Below are positions 36,613-46,635 of a stretch of 64,000 nt of DNA, one piece after another. The stretch is taken from contig JALSNW010000035.1 in assembly GCA_026986785.1 (NCBI GenBank), forward strand, positions 28,544 through 92,543. Reading direction: 5' to 3'. Positions within the stretch are counted from its first letter, which is position 1, and the number at the start of each line of letters is the position of its first letter. The position numbers and the translations under genes were made by a program. Below the pieces are notes generated by a model. That model had not been told where the DNA came from and did not search any database. It saw only the letters and a list, made by a program, of their open reading frames with translations. This DNA comes from Deltaproteobacteria bacterium (GTDB lineage Bacteria; Desulfobacterota; Dissulfuribacteria; Dissulfuribacterales; QOAL01).

Positions 36613-37835
36613 ACCACAAGGCAGCTTTAGAAAAATACGGCAGTAAGTTGGATGAGAGATCCAGGCCGGCTAAAGGACAGGGTGATTGTAGTATCAGACT
36701 TGTCATAACGGGCGGGGGTACAGGCGGACACGTCTTTCCCGGTGTTGCGATTGCCGAGGAGTTGGAGGCCAGATGTGACCTCGAATGTCTATGGATTGGT
36801 ACTGGAAGGCCCATTGAGGAGAAGGTGTTAAATCCAAGGCCATGGGCATACGAGGTCCTGGAGGTAAAGCCCCTCAAAGGCAGAAGCCCCTTGAATGTCG
36901 TCTCGGCTCTCATTCATCTGCCTTTTTCGATCCTGAGGGCCATGATGATCCTTGGCAGATTTGGTCCTGACGCAGTATTGGGTGTGGGAGGATATATCTC
37001 TGGTCCAGTGCTTGCAGCAGCAAGGCTACTTCGTATCCCTTCGGCGATTCATGAGCAGAACCTACTTCCTGGACTTGCCAACAAGCTTGCTTCAAGGTTT
37101 GCAGATGTCGTATTTGTCAGTTTCGATGCCTCCAAGTCGAGCTTTGCTGGCCATAGAGTCAAATGCTTAGGCAATCCCGTCAGGAGGCAAATACTTGAAC
37201 AAGCTATCTCATCGGGGCGGAAGTCAAGGAATGGCCCACTTCATATCTTGATACTTGGTGGAAGTCAGGGGGCTTCGGGCCTCAATAGACTGGCTGCATC
37301 CGCCCTCAGGCTCCTAAGACAGTCTGGGCGCAGATTTTCCGTAATCCACCAGACTGGTCCCATGGATTATCAAGAAATGTTAGACTCTTATAAAGAATTT
37401 GGGATAGAGGCAGCAGTTCATGAATTTATTAATGAAATGGGCATTGCATACTCATGGGCTGATCTGATAATTTGCAGGGCAGGGGCAACGACTCTTGCTG
37501 AGATCACTGCCATAGGAAGGCCAGCTATTTGTATCCCTTATCCATACTCTGCAGATGGCCACCAAGGACTAAATGCCAAGGCTATTTTAGAGGCAGGGGC
37601 AGGACTTTATTTTGAGGAAGGAGACGTTGGTGCTGTCCGTCTAGCCTCGGAGATAGAAAAGCTCATGTCCAATCCCAGGGGCCTTGCCGAAATGACCAAA
37701 AATGCCAGGCAGCTTGGCAGGCCAGAGGCAGCAGTCCAGATAGCCGAAGAGCTTCTGCAATTGTGTCGGAAGGGTAAGCAGCAGGAATATTCTATAGAGA
37801 GGAACAGAGGAGAGACAGTTCACGGTCATGTATAA
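36609..37835 (+). CDS. murG: UDP-GlcNAc:lipid I N-acetylglucosaminyltransferase
   Basis: MurG converts lipid I to lipid II at the cytoplasmic face of the membrane. The GT-B enzyme has GGGTGGHVFPGVAIAEEL, HEQNLLPGLANK, ILGGSQGASGLN and the UDP-binding CRAGATTLAEI with PYPYSADGHQ. At 408 residues it is longer than usual because about 28 charged residues precede the first strand; no internal start is available, and the ATGA overlap with murD supports ATG 36609. It also overlaps murC by eight bases. Confidence 0.96.
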   Translation: MNHKAALEKYGSKLDERSRPAKGQGDCSIRLVITGGGTGGHVFPGVAIAEELEARCDLECLWIGTGRPIEEKVLNPRPWAYEVLEVKPLKGRSPLNVVSALIHLPFSILRAMMILGRFGPDAVLGVGGYISGPVLAAARLLRIPSAIHEQNLLPGLANKLASRFADVVFVSFDASKSSFAGHRVKCLGNPVRRQILEQAISSGRKSRNGPLHILILGGSQGASGLNRLAASALRLLRQSGRRFSVIHQTGPMDYQEMLDSYKEFGIEAAVHEFINEMGIAYSWADLIICRAGATTLAEITAIGRPAICIPYPYSADGHQGLNAKAILEAGAGLYFEEGDVGAVRLASEIEKLMSNPRGLAEMTKNARQLGRPEAAVQIAEELLQLCRKGKQQEYSIERNRGETVHGHV

Positions 37836-39222
37836 AAAACAGCATATCCATTTTGTAGGAATAGGTGGTATAGGGATGAGTGGCCTTGCCCAGGTACTGC
37901 TCACATTGGGTTATTCAGTATCTGGGTCCGATTTGAGATCCACTAGTATTACCAAAAGGCTTTCGGCAAGCGGTGCGAAAATATTTAGAGGCCATAGACC
38001 TGAAAACGTGCTTGGAGCAGATGTCGTCGTAGTGTCTTCTGCCATCAAGGACGATAATCCAGAGCTTGTTGCAGCCAAGTCTTCAGCCATACCAGTGATC
38101 CCCAGGGCGGAGATGCTTGGCGAACTCATGAGGTTCAAGAGGTTTGGCATTGCAGTAGCTGGTGCTCATGGCAAGACCAGCACTACCTCTATGGTAGCCT
38201 CTGTTTTACAAGAGGCAGGCTTTGACCCAACTGTTATCATAGGTGGGAAGGTCAATGGGATGGGTACCAATGCCCACTGGGGAAGGGGAGAATTCCTGGT
38301 GGCTGAGGCAGATGAAAGCGATGGCAGCTTTTTGCGCTTGACACCGAGTATGGTGGTGGTGACCAACATAGACAGGGAACATCTGGATTATTACTCTGGG
38401 CTTGAGGAGATAGAAGAGACCTTTGCCAGGTTTATGGACAAGATACCTTTTTATGGGGTGGCAATAGCCTGTGGAGACGACGAGCCCCTTCGTAAGGTCC
38501 TTGCAAGGAGCAAGAAGAGGCATCTTACTTATGGTATAAGTGAAAACTGTGAACTAAGGGCGCAAAACATCGCCTTTGTAGGACTTTCTTCCATATTCGA
38601 CGTGGAATTCAGGGATGTGTTTTTGGGAAGCATCAAGTTGAACGTACCAGGGATCCATCATGTGAGAAACGCCCTGGCCTCAGTGGCAGTTGGTCTTGAA
38701 CTCGACGTGCCTTTCGATGTGATAAAGGATGGGCTCCTTGATTACAATGGTGTTGGCAGGAGATTTGAAATACTTGGTTTCGAAAGTGGCATAAGGGTGG
38801 TTGATGATTATGCCCACCATCCCACGGAGATAAAGGCTACCTTGGCTGCGGCACGCTCGGCATGGCCTAATAACAGGCTTGTGGTCCTTTTCGAGCCCCA
38901 TAGATATACTAGGACCCAGATGTTGATGGATGAGTTTTCTACTGCCTTTGATCAGGCCGACGAGGTTTGGATAACCGAGATCTATCCTGCAAGTGAGCCA
39001 GCTATCGTAGGTGTGTCTGGCCGCAGACTTGCGAGGGTTGTAGGTGAGGCCCGGGGTGGAGGGGTACATTTCGTGGACGAGGTCTCCAGGCTGCCAGAAG
39101 CCGTTGTCCCAACTCTTCGGCCCGGAGATGTGGTGATGACCTTGGGTGCAGGGGCCATCGGAACTGTTGGCAGGCAGATAGTAGGTTTCTTAAAGGGTGA
39201 AAATGCAGTCGTTGCCTTATAG
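37828..39222 (+). CDS. murC: UDP-MurNAc--L-alanine ligase
   Basis: MurC adds L-alanine, the first residue of the stem peptide. The 464-residue protein shows FVGIGGIGMSGLAQ at the N-terminus, Walker A VAGAHGKTSTTSM, EADESDGSFL, NIDREHLDYY, DDYAHHPTEI and FEPHRYTRT. ATG 37828 overlaps the murG 3' end; the murB start lies inside its 3' end. Confidence 0.97.
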   Translation: MYKKQHIHFVGIGGIGMSGLAQVLLTLGYSVSGSDLRSTSITKRLSASGAKIFRGHRPENVLGADVVVVSSAIKDDNPELVAAKSSAIPVIPRAEMLGELMRFKRFGIAVAGAHGKTSTTSMVASVLQEAGFDPTVIIGGKVNGMGTNAHWGRGEFLVAEADESDGSFLRLTPSMVVVTNIDREHLDYYSGLEEIEETFARFMDKIPFYGVAIACGDDEPLRKVLARSKKRHLTYGISENCELRAQNIAFVGLSSIFDVEFRDVFLGSIKLNVPGIHHVRNALASVAVGLELDVPFDVIKDGLLDYNGVGRRFEILGFESGIRVVDDYAHHPTEIKATLAAARSAWPNNRLVVLFEPHRYTRTQMLMDEFSTAFDQADEVWITEIYPASEPAIVGVSGRRLARVVGEARGGGVHFVDEVSRLPEAVVPTLRPGDVVMTLGAGAIGTVGRQIVGFLKGENAVVAL

Positions 39223-40150
39223 TGAACTTACAGGAATCAAGGGATTGAAGGTCGAAAGAGATGTCGGCCTCGATGCCTTTACAACCTTCAGGATAGGGGG
39301 AAGGACAAGGCTTTTTCTAACGCCTCTATCCATCCAGGCCCTTGAGGATGCCTTGAGGGTGCTTGATCAAGCAGAGGTACCTTTTAGGATCTTGGGAAAT
39401 GGAAGCAATCTCCTTGTTTCTGATAAAGGTATCAGGGCAGTCATCAGCCTTTCCGGCCTGTCTTCCATTATCTCTTTCAACGGTAATCTGACAGTACATG
39501 CTGGCATGACCATCCCCAGGCTTCTCAGGTGGTGTCTCGAGAACGGGTTGGAAGGTCTCGAATACCTGGCTGGAATACCTGGAAGTCTGGGAGGGGCACT
39601 CTTCATGAATGCTGGTGCATGTGGATGTGCCATAGGGGACTATGTGGAAGAGATCCTTCTGACAGGCCCTGACGGAAGCTTTTGGTTCAGGCCTTCGAGA
39701 GAAACCTTTGGTTACCGGATGAGCAATCTGCCTCGCGGCATGATCATCTCTGCCTTGAGGATTCGCATAGATGCTTGTCCAGGCGAGGCAGATATTGATG
39801 GACATGGCCTTGTCCCATGTTCGCGAAAGAGATTGCTCCAAAAGATAAGGCAGGTAATGAAAAAACGTTTGGACACTCAGCCTTTGAATAAACCAAGTGC
39901 AGGCTGTGTTTTCAAGAACCCGGAAGGCAGGTCTGCATGGTCGTTGATAGCCGATTGCGGTCTCCAGGGTTTTAGGAATGGAGATGCCCAGGTATCTGAA
40001 AAACATGCAAATTTCATAGTCAATTGTGGCAGGGCTGATTTCGTTCAGGTAAGGGACCTCATTACTATCATAAAAGAGAAGGTGCAGGAACAAACTGGTA
40101 TCCTGCTAAAAGAGGAGCTGGTAATCTGGGAAGATGAGATCATCCATTAG
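39203..40150 (+). CDS. murB: UDP-N-acetylenolpyruvoylglucosamine reductase
   Basis: MurB is an FAD enzyme that reduces UDP-GlcNAc-enolpyruvate to UDP-MurNAc. It shows the FAD-binding ILGNGSNLLVSDKGI and LAGIPGSLGGALFMNAG segments, SAGCVFKNPEG (with the catalytic Ser as SAGC), and the C-terminal SEKHANFIVN. About 315 residues, type I-like spacing. ATG 39203 follows AAAGGG at five bases; a GTG at 39197 would add two residues. The gene overlaps murC by 20 bases and ftsQ by 17. Confidence 0.96.
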   Translation: MQSLPYSELTGIKGLKVERDVGLDAFTTFRIGGRTRLFLTPLSIQALEDALRVLDQAEVPFRILGNGSNLLVSDKGIRAVISLSGLSSIISFNGNLTVHAGMTIPRLLRWCLENGLEGLEYLAGIPGSLGGALFMNAGACGCAIGDYVEEILLTGPDGSFWFRPSRETFGYRMSNLPRGMIISALRIRIDACPGEADIDGHGLVPCSRKRLLQKIRQVMKKRLDTQPLNKPSAGCVFKNPEGRSAWSLIADCGLQGFRNGDAQVSEKHANFIVNCGRADFVQVRDLITIIKEKVQEQTGILLKEELVIWEDEIIH

Positions 40151-40979
40151 TAGAAAAAGGCAGTTTCCTAAACAATCCAGGAAGGCCAAGGCCCCAAACT
40201 GGAATGTAGTATCCAGGGTCCTTTTGTGTTCTGTTTTGCTGCTTGTCTTTATGGGAGGGATAGTAGGCACGGTCTATGGCATAAAGAAATGGATGAGCAG
40301 CAGCTCTTATTTTTTCGTATCCTCCATAGTAATAAAGGGCAACAAGAGGTTGACCGACAAGGAAGTTTTGGCCCTGAGTGGTGTAAGAAAAGGAGACAAT
40401 ATATTTGCCATTAATCTCGAAAGGGTTTCGCGTAAGTTATCACGTAATCCCTGGATCAGGTTTGCCGATGTGCAAAGGAGTTTCCCAGATGCTATTGTAA
40501 TCCATATAGAGGAAAGGCAGCCTGTTGCACTGGCCAGGATCGGAGGTAGGCTCTTCCTGGTAGATCGGGATGGTACGTGTTTTAAATATTTTGAAGAGTC
40601 CGAGGGCTTTTCGGCCCCAGTGATTACTGGAGTAGGTGTGGCCAAAACTGCCAATGTTACAGGCAAGATATCCCCGAAGGTCAATAGATCCAAGATGGAA
40701 GATGCCCTCAGGATCATCAAGATGTCAAAGACCGGGGTAAGGGCCCTCGGATATAATAATATCAGCCAGATAGATTTCCCAAATGATCAAACAGTTGTGA
40801 TCTATACAGCAGACAGGGCCGTTCCTTTTTATATCAACAGGGATGGTCTCAAAAAGCAGTTTTACAGGGCTGAAAAAATCCTGTTTCAATTGTATAATTC
40901 AGGTCAGTATCCAAAGGTGGTAAGTGTAAACGTAGGTTATGGAAAAGACATGGCTCTGGCACGATTGAAAAAGAAATGA
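40134..40979 (+). CDS. ftsQ: Cell division protein FtsQ
   Basis: A 281-residue bitopic protein: basic cytoplasmic N-terminus, one membrane helix (about residues 28-48), a POTRA domain starting FFVSSIVIKGNKRLTDKEV at about 59, and the FtsQ beta-domain (NPWIRFADVQRSFPDAIVIHIEERQPVA, with LVDRDGTCF). FtsQ recruits FtsL and FtsB to the divisome. It is of normal length with no visible loss, in contrast with the ftsI homologue upstream. Confidence 0.93.
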   Translation: MRSSISRKRQFPKQSRKAKAPNWNVVSRVLLCSVLLLVFMGGIVGTVYGIKKWMSSSSYFFVSSIVIKGNKRLTDKEVLALSGVRKGDNIFAINLERVSRKLSRNPWIRFADVQRSFPDAIVIHIEERQPVALARIGGRLFLVDRDGTCFKYFEESEGFSAPVITGVGVAKTANVTGKISPKVNRSKMEDALRIIKMSKTGVRALGYNNISQIDFPNDQTVVIYTADRAVPFYINRDGLKKQFYRAEKILFQLYNSGQYPKVVSVNVGYGKDMALARLKKK

Positions 40980-40982
40980 TAG

Positions 40983-42212
40983 ATGGTTGAACGTACCTGT
41001 GACATAGTCGTAGGTCTTGATATTGGAACTACCAAGATCTGTGCAGTAGTGGGGGAGCTTTCTGAAGACAGCATTGAGATAATAGGTGTTGGAAGCCATC
41101 CATCCGTCGGCCTTAGAAAAGGGGTAGTCGTAAACATAGACAGTACTGTGAACTCCATCAGGAATGCAGTGGAAGAGGCCGAACTCATGGCTGGCTGCGA
41201 GATCACCTCTGCATTCATTGGCATAGCAGGCAGTCATATCAAAGGTTTCAACAGCCACGGTGTAATCGCGGTAAAGGGAGAGGAAGTGGCTGAAGAAGAT
41301 GTGGAACGAGTGATAGATGCGGCTAGGGCCGTGGCTATCCCGATGGATCGAGAGATCATCCATATTCTACCCCAAGAGTACATAGTGGATGACCAAGGGG
41401 GGATACTCGATCCTGTAGGTATGATGGGTGTGCGTCTCGAGGCCAAGGTACATATTGTCACGGCTGCTGTGACTGCTGCCCAAAATCTGGTCAAGTGCGC
41501 CAATAGGGCAGGGTTGGATGTTGATGACATTGTCCTGCAGCCTTTGGCCTCGGCACAGGCAGTGCTGACCGAGGAGGAAAAGGAGATAGGGGTGGCCCTT
41601 ATCGATTTCGGGGGTGGTACCACGGATCTCGCCCTATTGAGCGAAGGGGCCATCAAGCATACCGCTGTGTTGGGCCTTGGAGGCAATAATCTAACCTATG
41701 ATATATCTGTTGGACTGAGGACCCCCATGAACGATGCAGAAAAGATCAAGATTCGTCATGGTACCTGTCTTGTCTCCATGGTCAAAAGGGACGAGATGAT
41801 AGAGGTCCCCAGTGTTGGCGGGCGAAAGCCCAGACAGCTTTCGAGGCACATCTTGGCCGAGATCTTGGAACCTCGTATAGAGGAGATATTCACCCTCATA
41901 GATCAGGAAATACAGCGTACCAGGCTAAAGGATCTCCTTGCCTCTGGGGTAGTTATAACCGGGGGGTCTGCAGTGCTTCCTGGGGTATGTGAAATGGCTG
42001 ATCAGATCTTTCAGCTTCCTACAAGGGTGGGGCTACCAAGGAATATCTCTGGGCTTGTTGATGTTGTCGACAGTCCCATGTATTCCACGGCGGTAGGCCT
42101 CGTACTCTACGGTTTTCAAGACAGGCCGCAGAATCCCAAGAGGTTCAGGATGAAAGGCGATAATCTATTGCACAGGGTCACAGGGAGAATGAAATCGTGG
42201 TTTGGTCTTTAA
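40983..42212 (+). CDS. ftsA: Cell division protein FtsA
   Basis: FtsA is the actin-like membrane anchor of the Z ring. The 409-residue protein has VVGLDIGTTKICAVVGE, the SHUT-type 1C domain around residues 85-165, LIDFGGGTTDLALL, VITGGSAVLPG, and the C-terminal amphipathic helix HRVTGRMKSWFGL that binds membrane. It starts four bases after ftsQ and is followed 24 bases later by ftsZ. Confidence 0.97.
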   Translation: MVERTCDIVVGLDIGTTKICAVVGELSEDSIEIIGVGSHPSVGLRKGVVVNIDSTVNSIRNAVEEAELMAGCEITSAFIGIAGSHIKGFNSHGVIAVKGEEVAEEDVERVIDAARAVAIPMDREIIHILPQEYIVDDQGGILDPVGMMGVRLEAKVHIVTAAVTAAQNLVKCANRAGLDVDDIVLQPLASAQAVLTEEEKEIGVALIDFGGGTTDLALLSEGAIKHTAVLGLGGNNLTYDISVGLRTPMNDAEKIKIRHGTCLVSMVKRDEMIEVPSVGGRKPRQLSRHILAEILEPRIEEIFTLIDQEIQRTRLKDLLASGVVITGGSAVLPGVCEMADQIFQLPTRVGLPRNISGLVDVVDSPMYSTAVGLVLYGFQDRPQNPKRFRMKGDNLLHRVTGRMKSWFGL

Positions 42213-42236
42213 AGAGCAAAAAAGGGAGAGGATCTA

Positions 42237-43442
42237 ATGCCACTTGAGTTTGTAGATAACGGTCTATCCGCAAAGATAAAGGTTATTGGTGTTGGGGGTG
42301 GCGGTGGTAATGCTATCAACAACATGATCGCATCGGAACTGAGGGGTGTGGAATTCATTGCTGCCAATACCGATTCCCAGGCCCTCGAGATGTCCAGGGC
42401 CGATATAAAGGTGCAACTGGGCAAGAATCTCACCAAGGGTTTGGGAGCAGGTGCCAAGCCCGAGGTGGGAAGAGAGGCTGCCGAGGAGAGTGTTGATGAG
42501 ATAAGACAGGTGTTGGATGGTAGTGATATGGTCTTTGTGACCGCCGGTATGGGTGGTGGTACAGGTACTGGGGCTGCCCCTGTTATTGCCGAGATCAGCA
42601 AAGAGCTTGGTGCATTGACGGTCGCTGTTGTCACAAGGCCCTTTGGTTTTGAAGGTAAGAGGCGGAGTCGCCAGGCCGATGAGGGGATAGAGAGACTCAA
42701 AGAGGTGGTGGATACCATTATCACCATCCCCAACGATAGGTTGAGATCCTTGGCCCAACCCAACACACCATTTCTCGAGATGTTCAAGAAGGCAGACGAG
42801 GTGTTGTATTATGCTGTAAGGGGCATATCCGATCTTATCGTGGTGCAGGGTTATGTGAATGTAGATTTTGCAGACGTCAGGACAGTGATGGCCGAGATGG
42901 GCATGGCCCTAATGGGAACTGGCATAGCAGGCGGTGAAAGGCGGGCAATAGAGGCGGTCCAGATGGCCATTGCCAATCCCTTGCTGGAGGATGTATCCAT
43001 CAGTGGTGCACGGGGTATCCTAATGAATATCACTGCCAGTACCACATCCTTGAGCATGGAAGAGGTGGATCAGGCATCCACCCTCATATATGAAGAGGCC
43101 CATGAAGATGCCAATATCATTTGGGGGACAGTCTTTGACGATGCAATGGGGGAAGAGATAAGGGTCACGGTTATTGCCACTGGCATTGGCAGGGATAAGC
43201 ATATCTCATCCGTGGATGAGAAGGTCGTTACCAATATAGAGTCGGCACGCAAAAAGAGGCTTGACGAGGAACAGAAGGAGGTAGAATTAAGTAGCTCTCC
43301 CAGTCCTGCTCCTCAAGTGAACAAGCCGGAAAGGCTCCCAGACGAAAGAGGCCGGAAGGCCCATGTGGAATTTACTGGTTTTGACGGTTTGGACCATGAA
43401 GAGCTCGAGATCCCGGCCTTTATGAGGAAAAAGGCTGATTGA
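42237..43442 (+). CDS. ftsZ: Cell division GTPase FtsZ
   Basis: FtsZ polymerises into the division ring. Present are the nucleotide-binding [13 protein letters not shown] and [16 protein letters not shown] (tubulin signature), the T7 synergy loop [11 protein letters not shown], and, after a linker of about 45 residues rich in Pro, Ser and charge, the C-terminal peptide [11 protein letters not shown] that binds FtsA. The 401 residues are the normal length. GGGAGAGG stands just upstream of the ATG. It is the last gene of the cluster. Confidence 0.98.
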   Translation: MPLEFVDNGLSAKIKVIGVGGGGGNAINNMIASELRGVEFIAANTDSQALEMSRADIKVQLGKNLTKGLGAGAKPEVGREAAEESVDEIRQVLDGSDMVFVTAGMGGGTGTGAAPVIAEISKELGALTVAVVTRPFGFEGKRRSRQADEGIERLKEVVDTIITIPNDRLRSLAQPNTPFLEMFKKADEVLYYAVRGISDLIVVQGYVNVDFADVRTVMAEMGMALMGTGIAGGERRAIEAVQMAIANPLLEDVSISGARGILMNITASTTSLSMEEVDQASTLIYEEAHEDANIIWGTVFDDAMGEEIRVTVIATGIGRDKHISSVDEKVVTNIESARKKRLDEEQKEVELSSSPSPAPQVNKPERLPDERGRKAHVEFTGFDGLDHEELEIPAFMRKKAD

Positions 43443-43446
43443 TCCT

Positions 43447-43466
43447 GGCAGGCGCCCTGCCTTTCT
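43447..43466 (+). terminator. Possible terminator after ftsZ
   Basis: A six-base-pair GC-rich stem (43447-43452 with 43456-43461, three-base loop) is followed by TTTCT. It lies between the convergent ftsZ and glmM genes; the stem is short, so the call is tentative. Confidence 0.4.
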
Positions 43467-43504
43467 ATCAGGTCTAACTGGACAGGGATGGCAGGGCTTG
43501 CTGG

Positions 43505-44881
43505 TTATTGGGCTGCTTGCTCCGATTCTGTTTCACAGTGTCTTTTGATTTCCTCTACCATGGCGCAGGCTATTTCATCGATCTGTTTGGCATCCTCTCC
43601 CTCTACCATTACCCTGATGACTGGCTCGGTCCCTGATGACCTTATGAGTATCCTGCCTCGTCCATCCAGCTCCTGTTCGAAATTTGTCTTCGATTCAAAA
43701 AGACCAGGGATGTCCTCTATCCTCTTTTTGACTTTGAGCCTTACGTTATAAAGTACCTGGGGATAGGATTCCATTACAGAAGCAAGCTCTGAAAGGGGAC
43801 GTTTTGTCCGTTGCATGACTGACAAAAGCTGTAGGGCTGCAAGGATACCATCTCCTGTGGTAATGTGATCCATGAATACAAGGTGCCCGGATTGCTCTCC
43901 TCCAAAATTATAGCCCTTTTCCCTCATGGCTTCTACTACGTACCTGTCTCCAACCTTTGTGCGAATTAGCCTGCCACCCATGGCCTCCAAGGCCTTTTCA
44001 AGGCCCATATTGCTCATCACTGTAGCAACGACCGTGTTGTAATTGAGTTGCCTTTTTTCTATCATGTGCTTGGCACAGATTGCCATGATGTGGTCACCAT
44101 CTACCACGTTACCCTTTTCATCCACCACAATCACCCGGTCACCATCTCCATCAAGGGCAATCCCCATGTCAGCACCACTGTTTTTCACCTCTTCACACAT
44201 GTTTTGGGGATGAAGTGCCCCGCAGGCCTCATTGATATTGGTGCCAGTGGGCTGTATGCCAATCTTGATGACCTCTGCCCCCAGTTCTTCAAATACGGCA
44301 GGGGCGACCTTGTAAGTGGCCCCATTGGCACAATCCAACACAATCTTCAGGCCATCAAGGGCCAGATCCTTTGGAAATGTATGCTTCAAGAACACGATAT
44401 ATCTGCCCCGGGCATCATCGATCCTGTATGCCTTGCCCACACCTTCTCCAGTCGGCATCTCCTTGTTCAGGGTCGAGGATTCCATTAATTCTTCTATTCT
44501 TGCCTCCAGGTGGTCGGGCAGTTTGAATCCGTCATTTGAAAAGAGTTTTATCCCATTGTCTTGAAACGGGTTGTGTGATGCCGATATGACGACTCCAGCG
44601 TCTGCCCTCATACTGGATGTCAGAAATGCTATGGCAGGAGTTGGCATGGGGCCTACCAGCAGCACATCTACCCCCATTGAACATATCCCAGCTGCCAAGG
44701 CATTCTCCAACATATAGCAGGAAAGCCTCGTGTCCTTGCCTATGAGGATCCTGGGGCGTCTATTCTTGCCGTTTCGAAAGACATAGGCAACTGCCCTTCC
44801 CAGGTTCATGGCCACATCCGTGGTCATTGGATGTACATTGGCTAAGCCTCTTACCCCATCTGTTCCAAAAAGCTTTCTCAT
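43505..44881 (-). CDS. glmM: Phosphoglucosamine mutase
   Basis: GlmM converts glucosamine-6-phosphate to glucosamine-1-phosphate for cell wall precursors. The 458-residue protein starts [12 protein letters not shown]; the phosphoserine is in [16 protein letters not shown], the metal loop is [16 protein letters not shown], the sugar loop [12 protein letters not shown] and the phosphate loop [15 protein letters not shown]. It is the last gene of the minus-strand ftsH-folP-cdaA-cdaR-glmM run and overlaps cdaR by four bases (ATGA). Its position beside cdaA and cdaR matches Firmicute operons in which CdaA and GlmM interact. Confidence 0.97.
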   Translation of the reverse strand: MRKLFGTDGVRGLANVHPMTTDVAMNLGRAVAYVFRNGKNRRPRILIGKDTRLSCYMLENALAAGICSMGVDVLLVGPMPTPAIAFLTSSMRADAGVVISASHNPFQDNGIKLFSNDGFKLPDHLEARIEELMESSTLNKEMPTGEGVGKAYRIDDARGRYIVFLKHTFPKDLALDGLKIVLDCANGATYKVAPAVFEELGAEVIKIGIQPTGTNINEACGALHPQNMCEEVKNSGADMGIALDGDGDRVIVVDEKGNVVDGDHIMAICAKHMIEKRQLNYNTVVATVMSNMGLEKALEAMGGRLIRTKVGDRYVVEAMREKGYNFGGEQSGHLVFMDHITTGDGILAALQLLSVMQRTKRPLSELASVMESYPQVLYNVRLKVKKRIEDIPGLFESKTNFEQELDGRGRILIRSSGTEPVIRVMVEGEDAKQIDEIACAMVEEIKRHCETESEQAAQ

Positions 44882-45804
44882 CTCAACTTCTCCCTTTTCA
44901 CCCTGACTCTTATCTTTTTAGGAGTTATTCCCTTGCATATAAATCCAGCAGGGGCTTGGGTATTGGGTGCGAGAGTGTAGCTACCTGGCTTCAATTTGCT
45001 TACGTCAAGGGAGGCCTTTATCTCCTCTATTTTTATCTTGTCAAGGGCTGGTTTTTCACCCTCGAGCTTCACGCTGACCTCTGTTGGCCATATTGATACC
45101 TTGTATTGCCCTTTCTTCAGTCGAATGGGTACATGGTGTATCTTTTTTTCACCCCTGGCTGGCCTGATAAAAACTGTTACCTTGAACTTACTTGGGCCCT
45201 CTACGGTCAGGTGCAGACCTTGAAGGTTCAGACCTACCTCTTCGGTGAATGTCTCCCTTGCATCCTTGAGATTGATTGGATTCAGCTCAAGGTATTTAAG
45301 TTTTGAGACCTCTTTTGCAGCACCACTGACCTGGGTTTCCCTCGGCTCAACATAGACCCTCTCCACCTCGTAGCCCCTGGCTACAGCATTGATTAGAACA
45401 GGTTTTACCTGAAGTCGTTTCCTCAGTAAAGGTTGGAGTTCAATCTCGATGATATTAGGCTTTATCCTAAGGACCTTCAAGCCCCTTGGTAGGGTGAAGT
45501 CATCAGGTGCAAGATGGATGAGTTCCTTACCCGGTGTGGCGTCCTTGAGATCTATGACCTTGGTCAGGTTTTTACTGGCTATGTTCTTTATTATACTCCT
45601 GGGCCCAAAGACCCTGATCTCTATTGAAGAAGGGATATCATTGGCTATGACAAGATTTGAAGGCAGATTGACTATTTCCAAGGGCACGGGTATGCCTATC
45701 TCTGCCTTTTCTTGGCCAACGACAAAAGACCATAGCAGCACAGAGAAACTCAGGGCCAATATTTTGAGCAGCCAGTCTTTCAGGAATAGGTCTTTCCACA
45801 GCAT
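44878..45804 (-). CDS. cdaR: CdaR/YbbR-domain protein, regulator of c-di-AMP synthase
   Basis: A 308-residue bitopic protein: one N-terminal membrane helix (about residues 10-30), then YbbR beta-repeats on the outer side ([48 protein letters not shown]). In Firmicutes the membrane-bound CdaR binds CdaA and tunes its activity. It starts one base after the cdaA stop and ends overlapping glmM, so the cdaA-cdaR-glmM module is complete. The regulatory role is from the family, not visible here. Confidence 0.9.
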   Translation of the reverse strand: MLWKDLFLKDWLLKILALSFSVLLWSFVVGQEKAEIGIPVPLEIVNLPSNLVIANDIPSSIEIRVFGPRSIIKNIASKNLTKVIDLKDATPGKELIHLAPDDFTLPRGLKVLRIKPNIIEIELQPLLRKRLQVKPVLINAVARGYEVERVYVEPRETQVSGAAKEVSKLKYLELNPINLKDARETFTEEVGLNLQGLHLTVEGPSKFKVTVFIRPARGEKKIHHVPIRLKKGQYKVSIWPTEVSVKLEGEKPALDKIKIEEIKASLDVSKLKPGSYTLAPNTQAPAGFICKGITPKKIRVRVKREKLR

Positions 45805-45805
45805 A

Positions 45806-46570
45806 TTATTTCAGCCTGAAGCGCCACCAGGATTTTTCAGCCTCTTCTGGTGCGAAACTATTATGGAGAATTCTTCTAAGTGTGCCTGGATCGATATCTC
45901 TGGTGATACGTCCAGCTATAGCTACTGAAATGCTGCCTGTTTCCTCGGAAACTATCACAGTGACAGCGTCTGTTTGTTCAGTAATCCCTATACCTGCCCG
46001 GTGTCTCGTGCCAAGCCTCCTGCTGATGGCAGGATTGGATGTCAGGGGAAGAACGCATCCTGCTGCTGCAAGTCTGCCGCCTTGGATTATCACGGCCCCA
46101 TCGTGGAGAGGTGTACACTTTGCAAAGATAGTATTCAAAAGGATTCTTGTAACCTCTGCGTCCAGTCTGGTCCCTGTTTCCATGAATTCGTTCAGCCCAA
46201 CGGTTCGTTCCAGGACGATCAAGGCACCGATTCCGTTGTTGGACATTTCGGAGGCGGCCTTTGCAACCTCTTCAAGGGCATGAAACGTCTTGACCTTGTA
46301 TTTCAAGAAAGGGGCCTGGCCGAACTGGGTCAGCACCCGTCTTATATCGTCTTGAAATACAATGACGACAAGTAGAAATATGGAACTGAGAGCAGTTCCA
46401 AGGAGCCAATGCAATGTGTAGAGCCCAAGCTGCCGTGCTACAAAATAGATCAGTATTATTACACCCAGCCCGGCTGCCATCTGTACGGCCCTGGTGCCCC
46501 TGATGAGGACCATTATCCTGTAGATAATAAAGGCCACAAGGAGGATATCCACGACATCCTGCCATCTCAT
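45806..46570 (-). CDS. cdaA: Diadenylate cyclase CdaA (DacA)
   Basis: CdaA makes the second messenger c-di-AMP from two ATP. The 254-residue protein has three N-terminal membrane segments (to about residue 85), a linker, and the DAC domain with its two signature motifs: LHDGAVII (DGA) and GTRHRAGIG (RHR). ATG 46570 is preferred; a TTG at 46573 directly precedes it. No strong ribosome site. It lies 65 bases after folP on the same strand. c-di-AMP is less often described in this proteobacterial-type lineage than in Firmicutes. Confidence 0.95.
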   Translation of the reverse strand: MRWQDVVDILLVAFIIYRIMVLIRGTRAVQMAAGLGVIILIYFVARQLGLYTLHWLLGTALSSIFLLVVIVFQDDIRRVLTQFGQAPFLKYKVKTFHALEEVAKAASEMSNNGIGALIVLERTVGLNEFMETGTRLDAEVTRILLNTIFAKCTPLHDGAVIIQGGRLAAAGCVLPLTSNPAISRRLGTRHRAGIGITEQTDAVTVIVSEETGSISVAIAGRITRDIDPGTLRRILHNSFAPEEAEKSWWRFRLK

Positions 46571-46635
46571 CAAGGGTATATAGTGGTGAATAGTCTGGAT
46601 CAGCAGATCTATCCCCGGCTGTTTGAAATATTGAT

